DNA from: Litorilinea aerophila
GTDB taxonomy: Bacteria > Chloroflexota > Anaerolineae > Caldilineales > Caldilineaceae
DNA: 64,000 nucleotides
Assembly: GCF_006569185.2 (NCBI RefSeq)
Contig: NZ_VIGC02000017.1
Span: forward strand, 1-64,000
Reading direction: 5' to 3'
Under the pieces are notes generated by a model, which saw only the letters and a program-made list of their open reading frames with translations, did no database searches and was not told the origin of the DNA. Position numbers and translations under genes: made by a program. Shown piece after piece: positions 39,590 through 49,339 of the stretch. How positions within the stretch are numbered: the first letter of the stretch is position 1; each line of letters opens with the position of its first letter.

Positions 39590-42500
39590 TCAGCGGCGGA
39601 CCAGGGGCAGGAAGACCCGCTCCAGAGGATCCACGACCGCGGCCACCTGGACGGTAACCGACTGGTCCGGCAGGGCCGGGCTGGTGAAGAAGAGGCTCCC
39701 CGTATGGATCCCCGGCGTCAACCGACTCGAGTCCAGGGTGACCGCCACCTGGCCGGGCGCGGTGCCTTCCGCGGGATCCAGGTGAAGCCAGGGTACGTTG
39801 GCCTGGACCTGCCAGGTCAGGGAACCGGTACCGTTCTGGTTGTCCACCGTCACCCACGCCTGGCTGCGGAAGGGATCCAGGAAAAGTGTGCCAGGGCCCA
39901 CCAGGAGGCCGTCCGGCGGGGGGGCCGCCGCTTCCGGCACCAGCACCGCGATGCCCACGGTGGCAGAGAGGATTTCCCCGGCGTCGGTCTCGCCCTGGAG
40001 GGTGAGGGTGTGCTGGCCCGGACTCAAGGTAGCCCGGGAGAGCTCGGGACCACTTCCCAGAAAGCCGTCCAGGCTGGAGCGCCACACCAGGCTGTCCCCC
40101 GGCACTCCGCCCAGCCCTTCCCCCACCAGATGCACCGTCTGGCCGGCCAGGTAGACAGTACCATCCCCAGGCCGACGAATGGCCACGCCAGGCGAGCCCG
40201 GCAGGAGCTGGAAGGGTGCGTCCGACTGGTCGTAGGCGGGGTGGAGGCCATCGGAAGCCCACACCCGCACCAGGACTTCACGACCGGTCGGCCACTGTCG
40301 GACCGGCAGGACCAGGTGGGTTGCGGTGATGTTCTGGCCGACGATCCGCCAGCTCTGCCCCTGATCCGGGCTGAGCTGCACCTGGTAGCTCAGGGGATCG
40401 CCGTCGGGATCGGCGGCCGCCCAGGTGATGGTGAAGGCCTGCCCGGCCAGCACTTCGCCGCCGTTGGGCGACAGCACGGTGACCGTGGGCGGGGCAGCGC
40501 CGGCCCGCACAACCGCCAGCGCCCTCTCCCCCTGCACCAGGGCCAGCTCCGTGGCCCCTGCCACCGGCGGCAGTGGCGCAGTGAAAGTGGCCAGCTCCGG
40601 CATGGCAGCTTCCTCCCCGGCATCGGGGGGAACGTCAAACGCCAGGGGCTGGACGGCGATGGGCTGGCGTCCCAGCTCGCTGCCATCCGCCCCCCGCAGG
40701 ATCAGGACGTACTCGCCGTTGGCCGCTGAGGCCGCCGGGGTCGAGGCCGGCCCCGGCGCCTCGAACAAGGGCGCGATCTGGGCCTGGCCGTCCGGGGAGA
40801 CATGGCCCACGGCCAGCCAGTGCATGGACTGGGATGTTGCAGCCGCTGGGAGCTCGGTGGTCTCGGTCCGCAGCTGCTCCAGGATCCCCTCGTAGGTGAA
40901 GTCGCTGATCCACTGGTAGGCACAGTAGCTCATCATGTCCGTCCACCAGGGCGAGAAAATGGTCTGCGATTCGGGCTCGAAGCCGTAGATGGCCTCGGCC
41001 CCCGCCAGGGTCGGGCTGATTCGCCCCTGGGCATAGGGGTAGGAGGTATCGCCCACCGCGCCGCAGAAGGGCGCATGCTCGCGGCCATAGAGGTGCCCCA
41101 GCAGGTGACCCGCATACCAGTCCCCATAGCTCCCGTCCCGGTCCCACCAGGACCAGCGGCTCGACCCGGTGGGCCCCGCGGCCACCACGGGGGGATCGCC
41201 GCCCACACAGCCCCGCATGAAGCCACCCCGGTCGTCCACCAGGCCATAGTAGCGGGCCGCGGGGGAGACCGCCCCGGCGGCCAGGTCCCAGCGACGTTGG
41301 GCCAGCAGGAAGGCATTCACCTGCCAGCAGGCCGGCAACGAAGCCCCCATGTAGTGCTCCCGCCAGGTGACCCGCAGTTCGCCCGTGGGCATGGCGGCCC
41401 GCAGCCAGGCCACCAGCCGCTCCCGATGGAGCTGGGAGGGATAGATCTGGTCGCCGTACCCGATGGCGTAGAGCACCAGCTCCATGGACGGCGCGGCCTG
41501 GAAGGTCACCGTGGTGGTGACCGTGTTGTTGGTGCGATCTACCTCCGCCGGAACGTTGGCCGGGTTGAGTTCCCCCCGCAGGGTAAGCTGACCCTGGCGG
41601 AAGGCGTCGGGCAACTCGAAGAGGAAGACGTGGTGCAGGGCCGCCCGATCCGGCGTGGACCGCACGGTGATGGCCCCTCCGGGGTTCAGGGGCGTGAGCA
41701 CCGCCTCGCCGGCCTCGCCCTGGACGTAGAGCCGGGCGGTGGTCCACGCCTGGGCCCCGTTCGCGGCCACGTGAAACCGGACGAAGGTGCGTTTGTCGGC
41801 CACCAGCGGCACGCCCTGGGTCAGATCCTGGAGCCCCTGGGTCACCTCCAGGCCCTGGGCCACCAGGTCCACACCAGGGCCTGGTGTGGGCGTGGAGGTC
41901 GGTGTGACCGGCGGCAGGGGTGTGGGTGTAGGGGTGGGGGTGGGCGTGGCCGTCGGGCTGGGCGTGGGGGTCGCGGTGGGGGTAGCGGCGGGCGTCTCGG
42001 TCGCAGTGGGTGTGGGCGTCGGGGTGGACGTGGGCACCTCCTCCTGGCAGACCAGGAGGGCCACCGCGTCCAGGTAGTTCCAGAGGTGGCTGCCGCTGCC
42101 GTTGTTGTAGACGTTGAAGTAGAGCACCACGCTCTGGCCGCGGAAGTCGGTCAGGTCGAAGGTGCGCTCTACCCACTGCCCCGGTCCGTCCCCGTAGTCT
42201 CGCTCCACCCGGAAGAGGTAGCTGTAGTCCGGCCGCAGGAGCAAGGTTTCCCGGTAGTCGGTGCCGTCGCCAGTGCCACCGGGCTGTTGCCAGTAGCGCA
42301 GGATCAGGCGAGGGGCGTCGGCCGGCAGGGTGACCGACTGGAAGGCTGAGGAGTGGGCGGGGACGTTCAGAGAGGCACCGGCGGGAACCCCCAGTCGCAG
42401 GGCGCGGGCACCGCTGGCCACCGGCGTCGGCACCACGCCGGCCGGGAAGGGCGTGCTGCCATAGCGCCAGCCGCCGGCATCCTCGAAGTCGCCGTTGACC

Positions 42501-44053
42501 AGCAGGTTCTGACAGCCGGGCGGCACGGGGATGACGTCCGGGGGCGGGGTGGGAGTAGGCGTCACCGTCGGTTGGGTGCCGTCGTCCGGGGTGGCGCCGG
42601 CCAGCTCGGCCAGGGTGGCCAGGGCCGTGCGCGCGATGCGCAACACATAGTCGTAGTCCACCTGATCTGCCGTGTCGCCGGTGGTGTGGTAGCCGGGGTT
42701 GCGGTCATTGGGCCGCTCGTCCACAAAGAAATTCTCGATGGCCAGGAAGGCCGGGAAGCCGTAATCCCAGAAGGGGGAGTGGTCGGAAAAGCGGCTGGCG
42801 CTGGCGCTCTTGCGCTCCACGGTCAGGCCCTGGCCATAGCGGTCGTTGGCAGCGATAAAGGCCGTGCCCAGGGAATTAGAGCTGGTCCCCACGCCCGTGT
42901 GGATCTCCATCACCCGGTCGCCGTCCCCGTCCCAGCCGATCATGTCCAGATCCAGGTAGCCCATCACCTGTTCGCCAGCCAGGGCCAGCTCCCGGGCGTA
43001 GGCCCGGCTGCCCCACTGGCCCTGCTCCTCGCCGGAGAAGTGGACAAAGCGCACCGTGTCGGCCAGGTAGACGTGTTGGAGCAGCCGGGCGATGGCCAGG
43101 GTCGCCGCGGTGCCGGAAGCGTTGTCATCCGCGCCGGGTGCGCGGCTGCCGGGCGTCTGCGAGATGTTGTCGAAGTGGCCGCCGATGAGCCAGACCCGCT
43201 CCGGGTGCAGGCGGCCGGGCAATTCTGCGATCACGTTGCGGCCGCTGTAGCTGCCATAGGTCCACGGGAAGGTCTCGACGTCCATTCCCAGCTCCCGGTA
43301 GAACTGAACCAGGAAGGCCTCGGCCTGTTGGATCTGGCCCGAGAGGGTATAGCGGGTGGCCAGGGTGACCGACTCGCCCTCCAGGGTAATCGGAGTCTCG
43401 CCGCTCAACTGCTCCACCAGGGCAGACAGCTCCTGGGTGGTGAGCCCCTCCAGCAGCTCCTGGATCCAGGGATCTGCGGTGGTGGCCCTGGCAGCGTAGG
43501 CGGCCAGGGGCAGGCTGCGCTCCCACGGGGCCAGGGTGTCCGCGGTGAGGAGGGAGAGGGGGACGCCCTGGCGGGGCAGCGTGGCCAGCAGGGTCGGCTC
43601 CTGCTCCGGGGTCACGGCCAGCAGGAGCCAGCCGGGCCCGGAGTGGAGCACCCGGCCATGGTCCGCGGCCAGCGCCGGGGCCTGGGGTGCGTGGCCGTCC
43701 ACCAGGTAGTAGGCGGTATCGGCGGTGTCCGCGTCCAGGAGGTGGGCCTGGATGCCCGCCGCTTCCATGGCCGTGCCGTCCTCCGGGCCGCCGCTGGCCA
43801 CGTACACGAAGCGCTCCCCGGTCCACAGGCGGGCGTGGACAGAGACCGTGGGCGGCAGGTGGTCGGGGATCTGGCCGTCCGGTGGGGTGAGCAGATAGAG
43901 CTGGGGGCCGAACTGGGGTGCGTCCACCGGGCGCCCCGGGGGCGCGGTCTGGGCATACAGCCCGCGCGTCCATCCTCCCCAGGCCAGGGAGACCAGGACG
44001 AGGAGAACGGGCACGAGGTGCCGGCGCCACTGGCGATGCTTCTTCATCATCAT
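39590..44053 (-). CDS. Secreted multidomain M28-family aminopeptidase with a metzincin-like domain
   Basis: Start is at one of three consecutive ATGs (44053, 44050, 44047) just after AGAGGA; an upstream ATG at 44101 lacks an SD. A signal peptide (HLVPVLLVLVSLAWGG) leads. The M28 zinc peptidase domain spans about 215-490 with GGHFD (His293), ADDN, GEEQG, DMIG and YHTTGD metal and catalytic motifs. Then come a jelly-roll-like domain (NLLVNGDFE), a Thr-Pro stalk, and a CARDB-like domain. A metzincin-like region has HLLGHLYGREH at residues 983-993 with a DMMSY Met-turn. Ig-like and BACON-like domains follow. The tail is VFLPLVRR. It is predicted to digest extracellular peptides. The second protease-like domain lacks the catalytic Glu. 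Confidence 0.9.
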   Translation of the reverse strand: MMMKKHRQWRRHLVPVLLVLVSLAWGGWTRGLYAQTAPPGRPVDAPQFGPQLYLLTPPDGQIPDHLPPTVSVHARLWTGERFVYVASGGPEDGTAMEAAGIQAHLLDADTADTAYYLVDGHAPQAPALAADHGRVLHSGPGWLLLAVTPEQEPTLLATLPRQGVPLSLLTADTLAPWERSLPLAAYAARATTADPWIQELLEGLTTQELSALVEQLSGETPITLEGESVTLATRYTLSGQIQQAEAFLVQFYRELGMDVETFPWTYGSYSGRNVIAELPGRLHPERVWLIGGHFDNISQTPGSRAPGADDNASGTAATLAIARLLQHVYLADTVRFVHFSGEEQGQWGSRAYARELALAGEQVMGYLDLDMIGWDGDGDRVMEIHTGVGTSSNSLGTAFIAANDRYGQGLTVERKSASASRFSDHSPFWDYGFPAFLAIENFFVDERPNDRNPGYHTTGDTADQVDYDYVLRIARTALATLAELAGATPDDGTQPTVTPTPTPPPDVIPVPPGCQNLLVNGDFEDAGGWRYGSTPFPAGVVPTPVASGARALRLGVPAGASLNVPAHSSAFQSVTLPADAPRLILRYWQQPGGTGDGTDYRETLLLRPDYSYLFRVERDYGDGPGQWVERTFDLTDFRGQSVVLYFNVYNNGSGSHLWNYLDAVALLVCQEEVPTSTPTPTPTATETPAATPTATPTPSPTATPTPTPTPTPLPPVTPTSTPTPGPGVDLVAQGLEVTQGLQDLTQGVPLVADKRTFVRFHVAANGAQAWTTARLYVQGEAGEAVLTPLNPGGAITVRSTPDRAALHHVFLFELPDAFRQGQLTLRGELNPANVPAEVDRTNNTVTTTVTFQAAPSMELVLYAIGYGDQIYPSQLHRERLVAWLRAAMPTGELRVTWREHYMGASLPACWQVNAFLLAQRRWDLAAGAVSPAARYYGLVDDRGGFMRGCVGGDPPVVAAGPTGSSRWSWWDRDGSYGDWYAGHLLGHLYGREHAPFCGAVGDTSYPYAQGRISPTLAGAEAIYGFEPESQTIFSPWWTDMMSYCAYQWISDFTYEGILEQLRTETTELPAAATSQSMHWLAVGHVSPDGQAQIAPLFEAPGPASTPAASAANGEYVLILRGADGSELGRQPIAVQPLAFDVPPDAGEEAAMPELATFTAPLPPVAGATELALVQGERALAVVRAGAAPPTVTVLSPNGGEVLAGQAFTITWAAADPDGDPLSYQVQLSPDQGQSWRIVGQNITATHLVLPVRQWPTGREVLVRVWASDGLHPAYDQSDAPFQLLPGSPGVAIRRPGDGTVYLAGQTVHLVGEGLGGVPGDSLVWRSSLDGFLGSGPELSRATLSPGQHTLTLQGETDAGEILSATVGIAVLVPEAAAPPPDGLLVGPGTLFLDPFRSQAWVTVDNQNGTGSLTWQVQANVPWLHLDPAEGTAPGQVAVTLDSSRLTPGIHTGSLFFTSPALPDQSVTVQVAAVVDPLERVFLPLVRR

Positions 44054-44306
44054 CGTCCTCTGTATCTCGGTGATGATACCCCCCTTGCGCAGGTGAATCA
44101 TCTATGGATGAAAACAAGCGTGGAGGCTTCCGGGGCCGTCCAGACCAATTGGGACGCGACTCACGTCCGGGAAGCGGATCCGTGATTATAATAGCACCGC
44201 GTCGACGCCAGATCCACCCATATTTCGGCGCCGACCGGGCGGTCTTCCTACTTTCAAGCAACCCGTGCACGATGATCCAGCCCGGCATCCTGCGTCTCCA
44301 CCGCTA

Positions 44307-44406
44307 GTAAATCCCGGCGGAAATTCGCCGATAGTCTCCACCAGAGGTAGCGCGCCCAGAGGGCCCCCGGGATTTCTGCCATGGTATTTACGCCAGACTG
44401 TACCAG
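44307..44406. repeat. Dispersed palindromic repeat, copy 2
   Basis: GTAAATCCCGGCGGAAATT at the left and ATTTCTGCCATGGTATTTAC at the right repeat the ends of the element at 5,840-5,923, followed by the same GCC-GACTGTACCAG. It sits ~80 bases upstream of the dienelactone hydrolase gene. The rest of the 44,054-44,489 gap holds a TATAAT-like box near 44,187 without a clear -35. Confidence 0.8.
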
Positions 44407-44489
44407 GCCTCTGCAAGCCGCCAATCCAGGCGGATGACCGGATACGTTTCAGCCAGTAGGCCCTTTCATTTCATCAGGAGGAGTAACCC

Positions 44490-45401
44490 ATGGACCGAGT
44501 TTACGTGATGCAGCTGGTTCGTTCCTTCCAGGTAGGCGAAATCAGCCGACGCACCTTTCTGGCCCGGGCCAGCGCGGCCCTGGGCAGCGTGGCGGCGGCC
44601 AACCTGCTCCTGGCCGCGTGTCAGCCCATCCAGCCAGAGAGCGCGCCGCCCCCAGTAGTGGACGAGGCGGCCACGGCCGAGCCCGCCCAGGCCGCACCGC
44701 CCCCCGAAGGCCTGATCACCGGCACGGTGGAATATCCCGACCCGGACGGGGAGACCCTCATGGGCTACCTGGCCCGGCCGGAAGGGGATGAGCCCCGGCC
44801 CGCGGTGGTGGTAATCCAGGAATGGTGGGGGCTTAACGACCACATCAAGGACGTGGCCAACCGCTTCGCCCAGGAAGGCTTCGTGGCCCTGGCGCCGGAC
44901 CTCTACCACGGGGTGGTGACCACCGAGCCCGACGAGGCCCGCAAGCTGGTGATGGAACTGGACATGGAAGAGGCGGTGCGGGAGATCCAGCACGCCATCG
45001 ACTACCTGTTGAGCCAGGAGTTCGTGGCGGGGGACAAGGTGGGCATCGTGGGCTTCTGCATGGGCGGTGGCCTGGCCCTGAGCACCGCACTGGTATCGGA
45101 TGACCTGGCCGCCACGGTAGCCTTCTACGGCCGGCCCCTCACGCCCGAGCAGGCCCCCAACGTCCGCTCGCCCATCCTGGGCCTCTACGGCAGCGAGGAC
45201 GGCGGCATCCCGGTGGATGCGGTCAACGCCATGGGCGAGGCCCTCACCGCGGCAGGCATCGAGAACGAGATTCACATCTACGAGGGCGCGCAACACGCCT
45301 TCTTCAACGACACCCGGGCCAGCAGCTACCATCCGGAAGCCGCAGCCGACGCCTGGGAGAAGACCCTGGCCTGGTTCCGGTCACACCTGCCCACCAGCTG
45401 A
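44490..45401 (+). CDS. Tat-exported dienelactone hydrolase family lipoprotein
   Basis: This 303-residue protein belongs to the alpha/beta-hydrolase DLH family, which cleaves dienelactones and related esters. The N-terminus has a twin-arginine motif (SRRTFLA), a hydrophobic stretch, and a lipobox LLLAAC near residue 44, so it is probably folded before export and lipid-anchored. A Pro/Ala-rich linker precedes the catalytic domain (about 75-303). The Cys nucleophile is in GFCMGGG (Cys190). The Asp lies near YGSEDGGIP and the His in QHAFFN. AGGAGGAG upstream gives a strong start. A clear terminator follows, so it is monocistronic. True substrate unknown. Confidence 0.92.
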   Translation: MDRVYVMQLVRSFQVGEISRRTFLARASAALGSVAAANLLLAACQPIQPESAPPPVVDEAATAEPAQAAPPPEGLITGTVEYPDPDGETLMGYLARPEGDEPRPAVVVIQEWWGLNDHIKDVANRFAQEGFVALAPDLYHGVVTTEPDEARKLVMELDMEEAVREIQHAIDYLLSQEFVAGDKVGIVGFCMGGGLALSTALVSDDLAATVAFYGRPLTPEQAPNVRSPILGLYGSEDGGIPVDAVNAMGEALTAAGIENEIHIYEGAQHAFFNDTRASSYHPEAAADAWEKTLAWFRSHLPTS

Positions 45402-45424
45402 GCCAGACGCTCGAAAAAGGGAGA

Positions 45425-45463
45425 AAGGGTGGCGTGCCCTGGCAGGCGCGCCACCCTTTTTTT
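45425..45463 (+). terminator. Rho-independent terminator after the dienelactone hydrolase gene
   Basis: Stem AAGGGTGGCG (45425-45434) with CGCCACCCTT (45449-45458), then a run of seven T. Confidence 0.92.
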
Positions 45464-45518
45464 GTGCCCCAGATGAAGCGCCGCGACGAGCGCGCCTACG
45501 ACAAAGGGCGCCAATTCC

Positions 45519-45665
45519 CGTAGGGGCGGGCCGAGGGCCCGTCCAATTTCGTCAGCCGCGAAAGGGCGATGATTCCTGCAGGTCCGGTCTCCCGGCCGGA
45601 CATCTTCGCCAGCCCCATGTGGGCAAAGGGACACCACCGTTGCGCAGCCGCGAGCTGCGCCTACC
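45519..45665. repeat. Cluster of small GC-rich hairpins (REP-like) before the carotenoid operon
   Basis: Three palindromes occur in a row: GGCGGGCC-GAG-GGCCCGTCC near 45,526; GTCCGG-TCTCC-CGGCCGGAC near 45,580; and GCGCAGC-CGCGA-GCTGCGC near 45,640. The last resembles the hairpin inside the 105-bp tandem repeat after valS. No gene is seen in 45,464-45,815. Confidence 0.6.
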
Positions 45666-45707
45666 ACAGCCCCTCCCCGTCGGACCTATTTCGACGCAGA
45701 CAAAACA

Positions 45708-45735
45708 TTGACAAAAACCGTTCATAGTGTACAAT
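45708..45735 (+). promoter_or_regulatory. Promoter of the carotenoid/photoprotection operon
   Basis: TTGACA at 45708-45713 and TACAAT at 45730-45735 are separated by 16 bases. Transcription from about 45,742 would serve crtI and the eight tightly packed genes after it. No operator could be assigned. Confidence 0.82.
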
Positions 45736-45815
45736 AGGCTTTACAACGCCATGCAGCTACAGGCCGCGGCCGCCCAATGGACCGCGAAGAAAGGGAACGG
45801 GAAAGGACCACCCTC

Positions 45816-47378
45816 ATGACAGGATCACGAACCATCATCATCGGCAGCGGCTTTGGCGGACTGGCTGCCGCGGCCCGGTTGGCCGCCCGAGGCCATCAGG
45901 TGGATATTTTCGAAAAGCTGGACAAATCCGGCGGCCGGGCCTACACCTTCGAGGTGGGCGACTTCCGCTTCGACGGCGGCCCCACGGTGATCACCGCGCC
46001 CTTCCTCTTCGACGAGATCTTCGCCTTGGCCGGCAGGCGCCGGGAAGACTACGTGGAATTTCTGCCCGTCAACCCCTTCTATCGCATCTTCGACCACGAA
46101 GGGCGCTATTTCGAGTACAACGACGACCTGGATTTCGTCCTGGGCCAGATCGAGCGCTGGAACCCGGCCGACAAGGAAGGCTACGTGCGCTTCCTGGAGA
46201 CCACCCGGGCCATCTTCCAGAAGGGCTTCGTGGAGCTGGCCGACAAGCCCTTCCTGACCATCGGCGACATGCTGAAGGTCGCGCCCGACCTGATCAAGCT
46301 ACAGTCCTACCGCTCGGTCTACGGCTACGTCTCCCAGTTCATCCAGGATGACTTTCTGCGCCGCTGCTTCACCTTCCACCCCCTGCTCATCGGCGGCAAC
46401 CCGTTCAACGCCTCGTCCATCTACGCCATGATCCACTACCTGGAGCGACAATGGGGCGTCTGGTACGCGCGGGGCGGCACCGGTGCGCTGGTCCAGGCCC
46501 TGGTGCAGCTCATCGAGGAGCTGGGCGGCCGTTTCCACTTCAACGCCGAGGTGGACGAGATCCTGGTGGAGAACCGCCGGGCCACGGGCGTGCGCCTGAA
46601 GGACGGCCGCGTCTTTCCGGCCGACCATGTGGTCTCCAACGCGGATGTGCCCTTCACCTACATGAACCTGATCCATCCCCGCCATCGGGGTCTGCGCAAC
46701 TCCAACTTTCGCTACACGAAACTGACCAGGTACAGCATGTCCCTGGTGGTGATCTACTTCGGCACGGACCGCCTCTACCGGGATACGCCCCTGCACCATC
46801 ACAACATCATCCTCAGCCAGCGCTACAAGGGGCTGCTGCAGGACATCTTCAACGGCAAACGCCTGCCCGAGGACTTCTCCCTCTACCTGCACATGCCCAC
46901 CCTCACCGACCCGTCCATGGCGCCGCCGGGACACGAGGCCTTCTACGTCCTCGCGCCGGTGCCCCACCTGGGCGCGGACATCGACTGGGAGCAGGTCGGG
47001 CCTGCCTACAAAGATGCCATTCTCGACTTCCTGGAGGCACACTACCTGCCCGGCCTGCGCGCCCACCTGGTGGCCGAGCACATGATCGACCCGCGCCACT
47101 TCCGGGACAACCTGAACACCTACCTGGGCACCGGCTTCTCCATCCAGCCCATCCTGACCCAGTCGGCCTGGTTCCGCCCCCACAACCGTTCCGAGGACAT
47201 CGGCAACCTCTACTTCGTGGGCGCGGGGACCCATCCCGGCGCCGGCCTGCCCGGCGTGGTCTCGTCCGCCACCATCGTGGACCATCTCATCACCGGGAAC
47301 GTTGAGATAGGCCAGCCCAACCTGACCCATCCACCGGCGCCCGTGCCCGTGGAAGCCCACAGCGGAAGGAGCGCGTAA
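45816..47378 (+). CDS. crtI: Phytoene desaturase (CrtI type)
   Basis: This FAD-dependent carotenoid desaturase of about 520 residues introduces conjugated double bases' worth of unsaturation into phytoene, leading towards lycopene. The dinucleotide-binding motif [17 protein letters not shown] opens the protein, followed by [10 protein letters not shown]. The C-terminal CrtI signature [16 protein letters not shown] is present near residue 470. ATG 45816 is chosen over ATG 45777 because AAAGGA lies nine bases before it and homology starts here. It is the first gene of the operon, and the next starts one base after its stop codon. A related desaturase specificity (for example isomerase or ketolase) cannot be excluded. 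Confidence 0.93.
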   Translation: MTGSRTIIIGSGFGGLAAAARLAARGHQVDIFEKLDKSGGRAYTFEVGDFRFDGGPTVITAPFLFDEIFALAGRRREDYVEFLPVNPFYRIFDHEGRYFEYNDDLDFVLGQIERWNPADKEGYVRFLETTRAIFQKGFVELADKPFLTIGDMLKVAPDLIKLQSYRSVYGYVSQFIQDDFLRRCFTFHPLLIGGNPFNASSIYAMIHYLERQWGVWYARGGTGALVQALVQLIEELGGRFHFNAEVDEILVENRRATGVRLKDGRVFPADHVVSNADVPFTYMNLIHPRHRGLRNSNFRYTKLTRYSMSLVVIYFGTDRLYRDTPLHHHNIILSQRYKGLLQDIFNGKRLPEDFSLYLHMPTLTDPSMAPPGHEAFYVLAPVPHLGADIDWEQVGPAYKDAILDFLEAHYLPGLRAHLVAEHMIDPRHFRDNLNTYLGTGFSIQPILTQSAWFRPHNRSEDIGNLYFVGAGTHPGAGLPGVVSSATIVDHLITGNVEIGQPNLTHPPAPVPVEAHSGRSA

Positions 47379-47379
47379 C

Positions 47380-47985
47380 ATGGTCCACACCCTGCAACAG
47401 GAACAGTTCATCCCCGCCTCCATGGACCAGATCTGGGCCTACTTCTCCACGCCGGCCAACCTGAACGAGATGACCCCGCCGGACATGGATTTCCAGATCC
47501 TCTCCGGCGCGGACGAGCCCATGTACGCGGGTCAGGTCATCCGCTACAAGGTGGCCATCTTGCCCGGCCTGCGGGTCACCTGGGTCACCCAGATCACCCA
47601 CGTGGAGGAGCGGGTCCGCTTCATCGACGAACAGCGCATCGGCCCCTACCGGCTGTGGATCCACGAACACCGCTTCCGCGCTGGCGACGGCGGCGTCTGG
47701 ATGACCGACCGGGTGACCTACGCGCTGCCCTTTGGCCCCCTGGGGGAGCTGGCCCATGTCTTGTTCGTTCGGCCCCGGTTGCGGTATATTTTCGACTACC
47801 GGCGGAGCCGGGTCGCCGGGCTGTTCGGCGACGGGGACGTGAACTCCCCACCGGCAGACGCAGCCCCTATGTCGGCGACACCCACCGATAGGCACCCATC
47901 CCTCTCCTGGCTCGCGTTGGGCCTGGCCGCCTTGACCCTGGGATGGGTGTGGTTCAATCAGCCGCAACAGGAGTCCGGCCATTAA
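47380..47985 (+). CDS. SRPBCC (START-like) family protein with C-terminal membrane helix
   Basis: This 201-residue protein begins with a SRPBCC fold typical of cyclase/dehydrase or lipid-binding proteins (about residues 1-150: EQFIPASMDQIWAYFSTP...). A variable linker and one C-terminal hydrophobic helix (about 170-190) follow. It is coupled to crtI (one-base gap) and its stop codon overlaps a possible start of the P450. It may bind a hydrophobic carotenoid intermediate at the membrane. No catalytic residues can be assigned. Such genes often accompany crtI in Chloroflexota and cyanobacteria. Confidence 0.8.
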   Translation: MVHTLQQEQFIPASMDQIWAYFSTPANLNEMTPPDMDFQILSGADEPMYAGQVIRYKVAILPGLRVTWVTQITHVEERVRFIDEQRIGPYRLWIHEHRFRAGDGGVWMTDRVTYALPFGPLGELAHVLFVRPRLRYIFDYRRSRVAGLFGDGDVNSPPADAAPMSATPTDRHPSLSWLALGLAALTLGWVWFNQPQQESGH

Positions 47986-48040
47986 GACTGATACACATCC
48001 CGCCTCCGTTGACCTGCCCGCGCCGCCCACGGTCACCGAG

Positions 48041-49339
48041 ATGGCGCCCGCCGCAGCCTGGCGCGCGCTGCTCGCCTTGCGCCACGGCCTGGGCGGCATG
48101 TTGCCCGTGCTGGAGCAGGTGCGTCAGGCGGTGGGCGACATCTTCCAGATCACCCTGCCCGGCTTCAGCCCGGTCTTCGTGGCCCACCCCGATGCCATGC
48201 GCCAGGTCCTGGTGGATGAGCGGGACGACTACCGCTGGCGTCCCGAGGGCGATCCGGTGGCCCGCCTGCTGCGCCGGGGCCTGCTGGTGACGGATGGGGA
48301 GGAGCACGCCTGCCTGCGCGCGGTCATGGAGCCCAGCAGTCGGCGCAGCCACTTCGCGCCCCGCTGCGCCTCCCTCTGGCGAACGTGCGACCGCATCCTG
48401 GACATGTGGCAGCCCGGGCGCACCTACGACATGCTGGTGGAGATGCGCAAGCTGGCCCTGCTCCTCTTCGAGGAGGTCTACTTCAGCCACGACCTGCTGC
48501 CGGAACTGGACGCCCTCTGGAAGCCCATGCTCAAGGCGCTGGACTACATCGGACCAGGGCTGTGGGTCCTGTGGGGTGGCCGTCGCAATCCGCCGAAGGC
48601 CGTCCGCGTCCTGGACGCCCACCTGCACGGGCTCATCCGGCAGCGCCGGGCCGATCCCAACCCGCCGGACGACCTCCTCACCCACCTGGTACAAGGCCTG
48701 GCGGACGATGGGTTGGTGCGGGATCAGATGCTCACCATGCTCATCGCCGGCCACGACACCAGCACGGCCTTGCTGGCCTGGACCCTCTACCTGCTGGGCA
48801 AGGATCCTGTCTGGATGGAACGGGCCCAGGCCGAGGTGCGGGACGTGCTAGGAAGCGAGCTGCCCACCCCGGAAAATGTGGGACGCCTCGCCGTGCTGGA
48901 CCAGGTGGTCAAAGAGACCCTGCGCCTCTACCCACCTATCCACGTGGGCAACCGCTTCACCGCCCGGGACGTGACCCTGGCCGGCTATCGTATCCCCGCG
49001 GGGAGCCGGGTGATGGTGAGCTACTACCTGGTGCAGCGCCATCCCGTCTACTGGGATGCGCCCACCGGGTTCCGCCCGGAGCGCTGGCGCTCGGACTTTC
49101 GGCCCGCGCCCTTCACCTACCTGCCCTTCGGCGGCGGCCCCCGCAACTGCATCGGCGGCCCCTTCGCGCAACTGGAAGCCCGGCTCGCGCTGGCCCGTAT
49201 CCTGCAACGGGTGGACCTCTCCCTGGAGCGGGCACAGGTCCAGCCCCATATGGGCGCCACCCTGGAGCCCCGGCCGGGCGTCTTCCTGCGGGTGGAGAAA
49301 ATAAGTGTGGAGAAAATGGGTGTGGAGAAAAGAGCATGA
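48041..49339 (+). CDS. Cytochrome P450, probably a carotenoid hydroxylase
   Basis: A P450 of at least 432 residues. The I-helix oxygen-activation motif AGHDTS is near residue 237, the ExxR motif in KETLRLYPP near 290, and the haem loop FGGGPRNCIGG near 365 with the Cys thiolate. CYP175A1 of Thermus, a beta-carotene 3-hydroxylase, is the functional model suggested by the context between crtI, lycopene cyclase and a glycosyltransferase. The start is uncertain: ATG 48041 has no good SD. The frame is open back to an ATT at 47981 that sits seven bases after AGGAG, and the extra residues are Pro-rich like a P450 N-terminus. The 3' end carries a 15-base triplication. Confidence 0.88.
   Translation: MAPAAAWRALLALRHGLGGMLPVLEQVRQAVGDIFQITLPGFSPVFVAHPDAMRQVLVDERDDYRWRPEGDPVARLLRRGLLVTDGEEHACLRAVMEPSSRRSHFAPRCASLWRTCDRILDMWQPGRTYDMLVEMRKLALLLFEEVYFSHDLLPELDALWKPMLKALDYIGPGLWVLWGGRRNPPKAVRVLDAHLHGLIRQRRADPNPPDDLLTHLVQGLADDGLVRDQMLTMLIAGHDTSTALLAWTLYLLGKDPVWMERAQAEVRDVLGSELPTPENVGRLAVLDQVVKETLRLYPPIHVGNRFTARDVTLAGYRIPAGSRVMVSYYLVQRHPVYWDAPTGFRPERWRSDFRPAPFTYLPFGGGPRNCIGGPFAQLEARLALARILQRVDLSLERAQVQPHMGATLEPRPGVFLRVEKISVEKMGVEKRA
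49292..49336 (+). repeat. Three tandem 15-bp repeats at the P450 3' end
   Basis: GTGGAGAAAATAAGT, GTGGAGAAAATGGGT and GTGGAGAAAAGAGCA lie head to tail at 49292-49306, 49307-49321 and 49322-49336. They encode VEKIS-VEKMG-VEKRA. The last copy supplies GGAG, the ribosome-binding site of the next gene. Confidence 0.92.
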
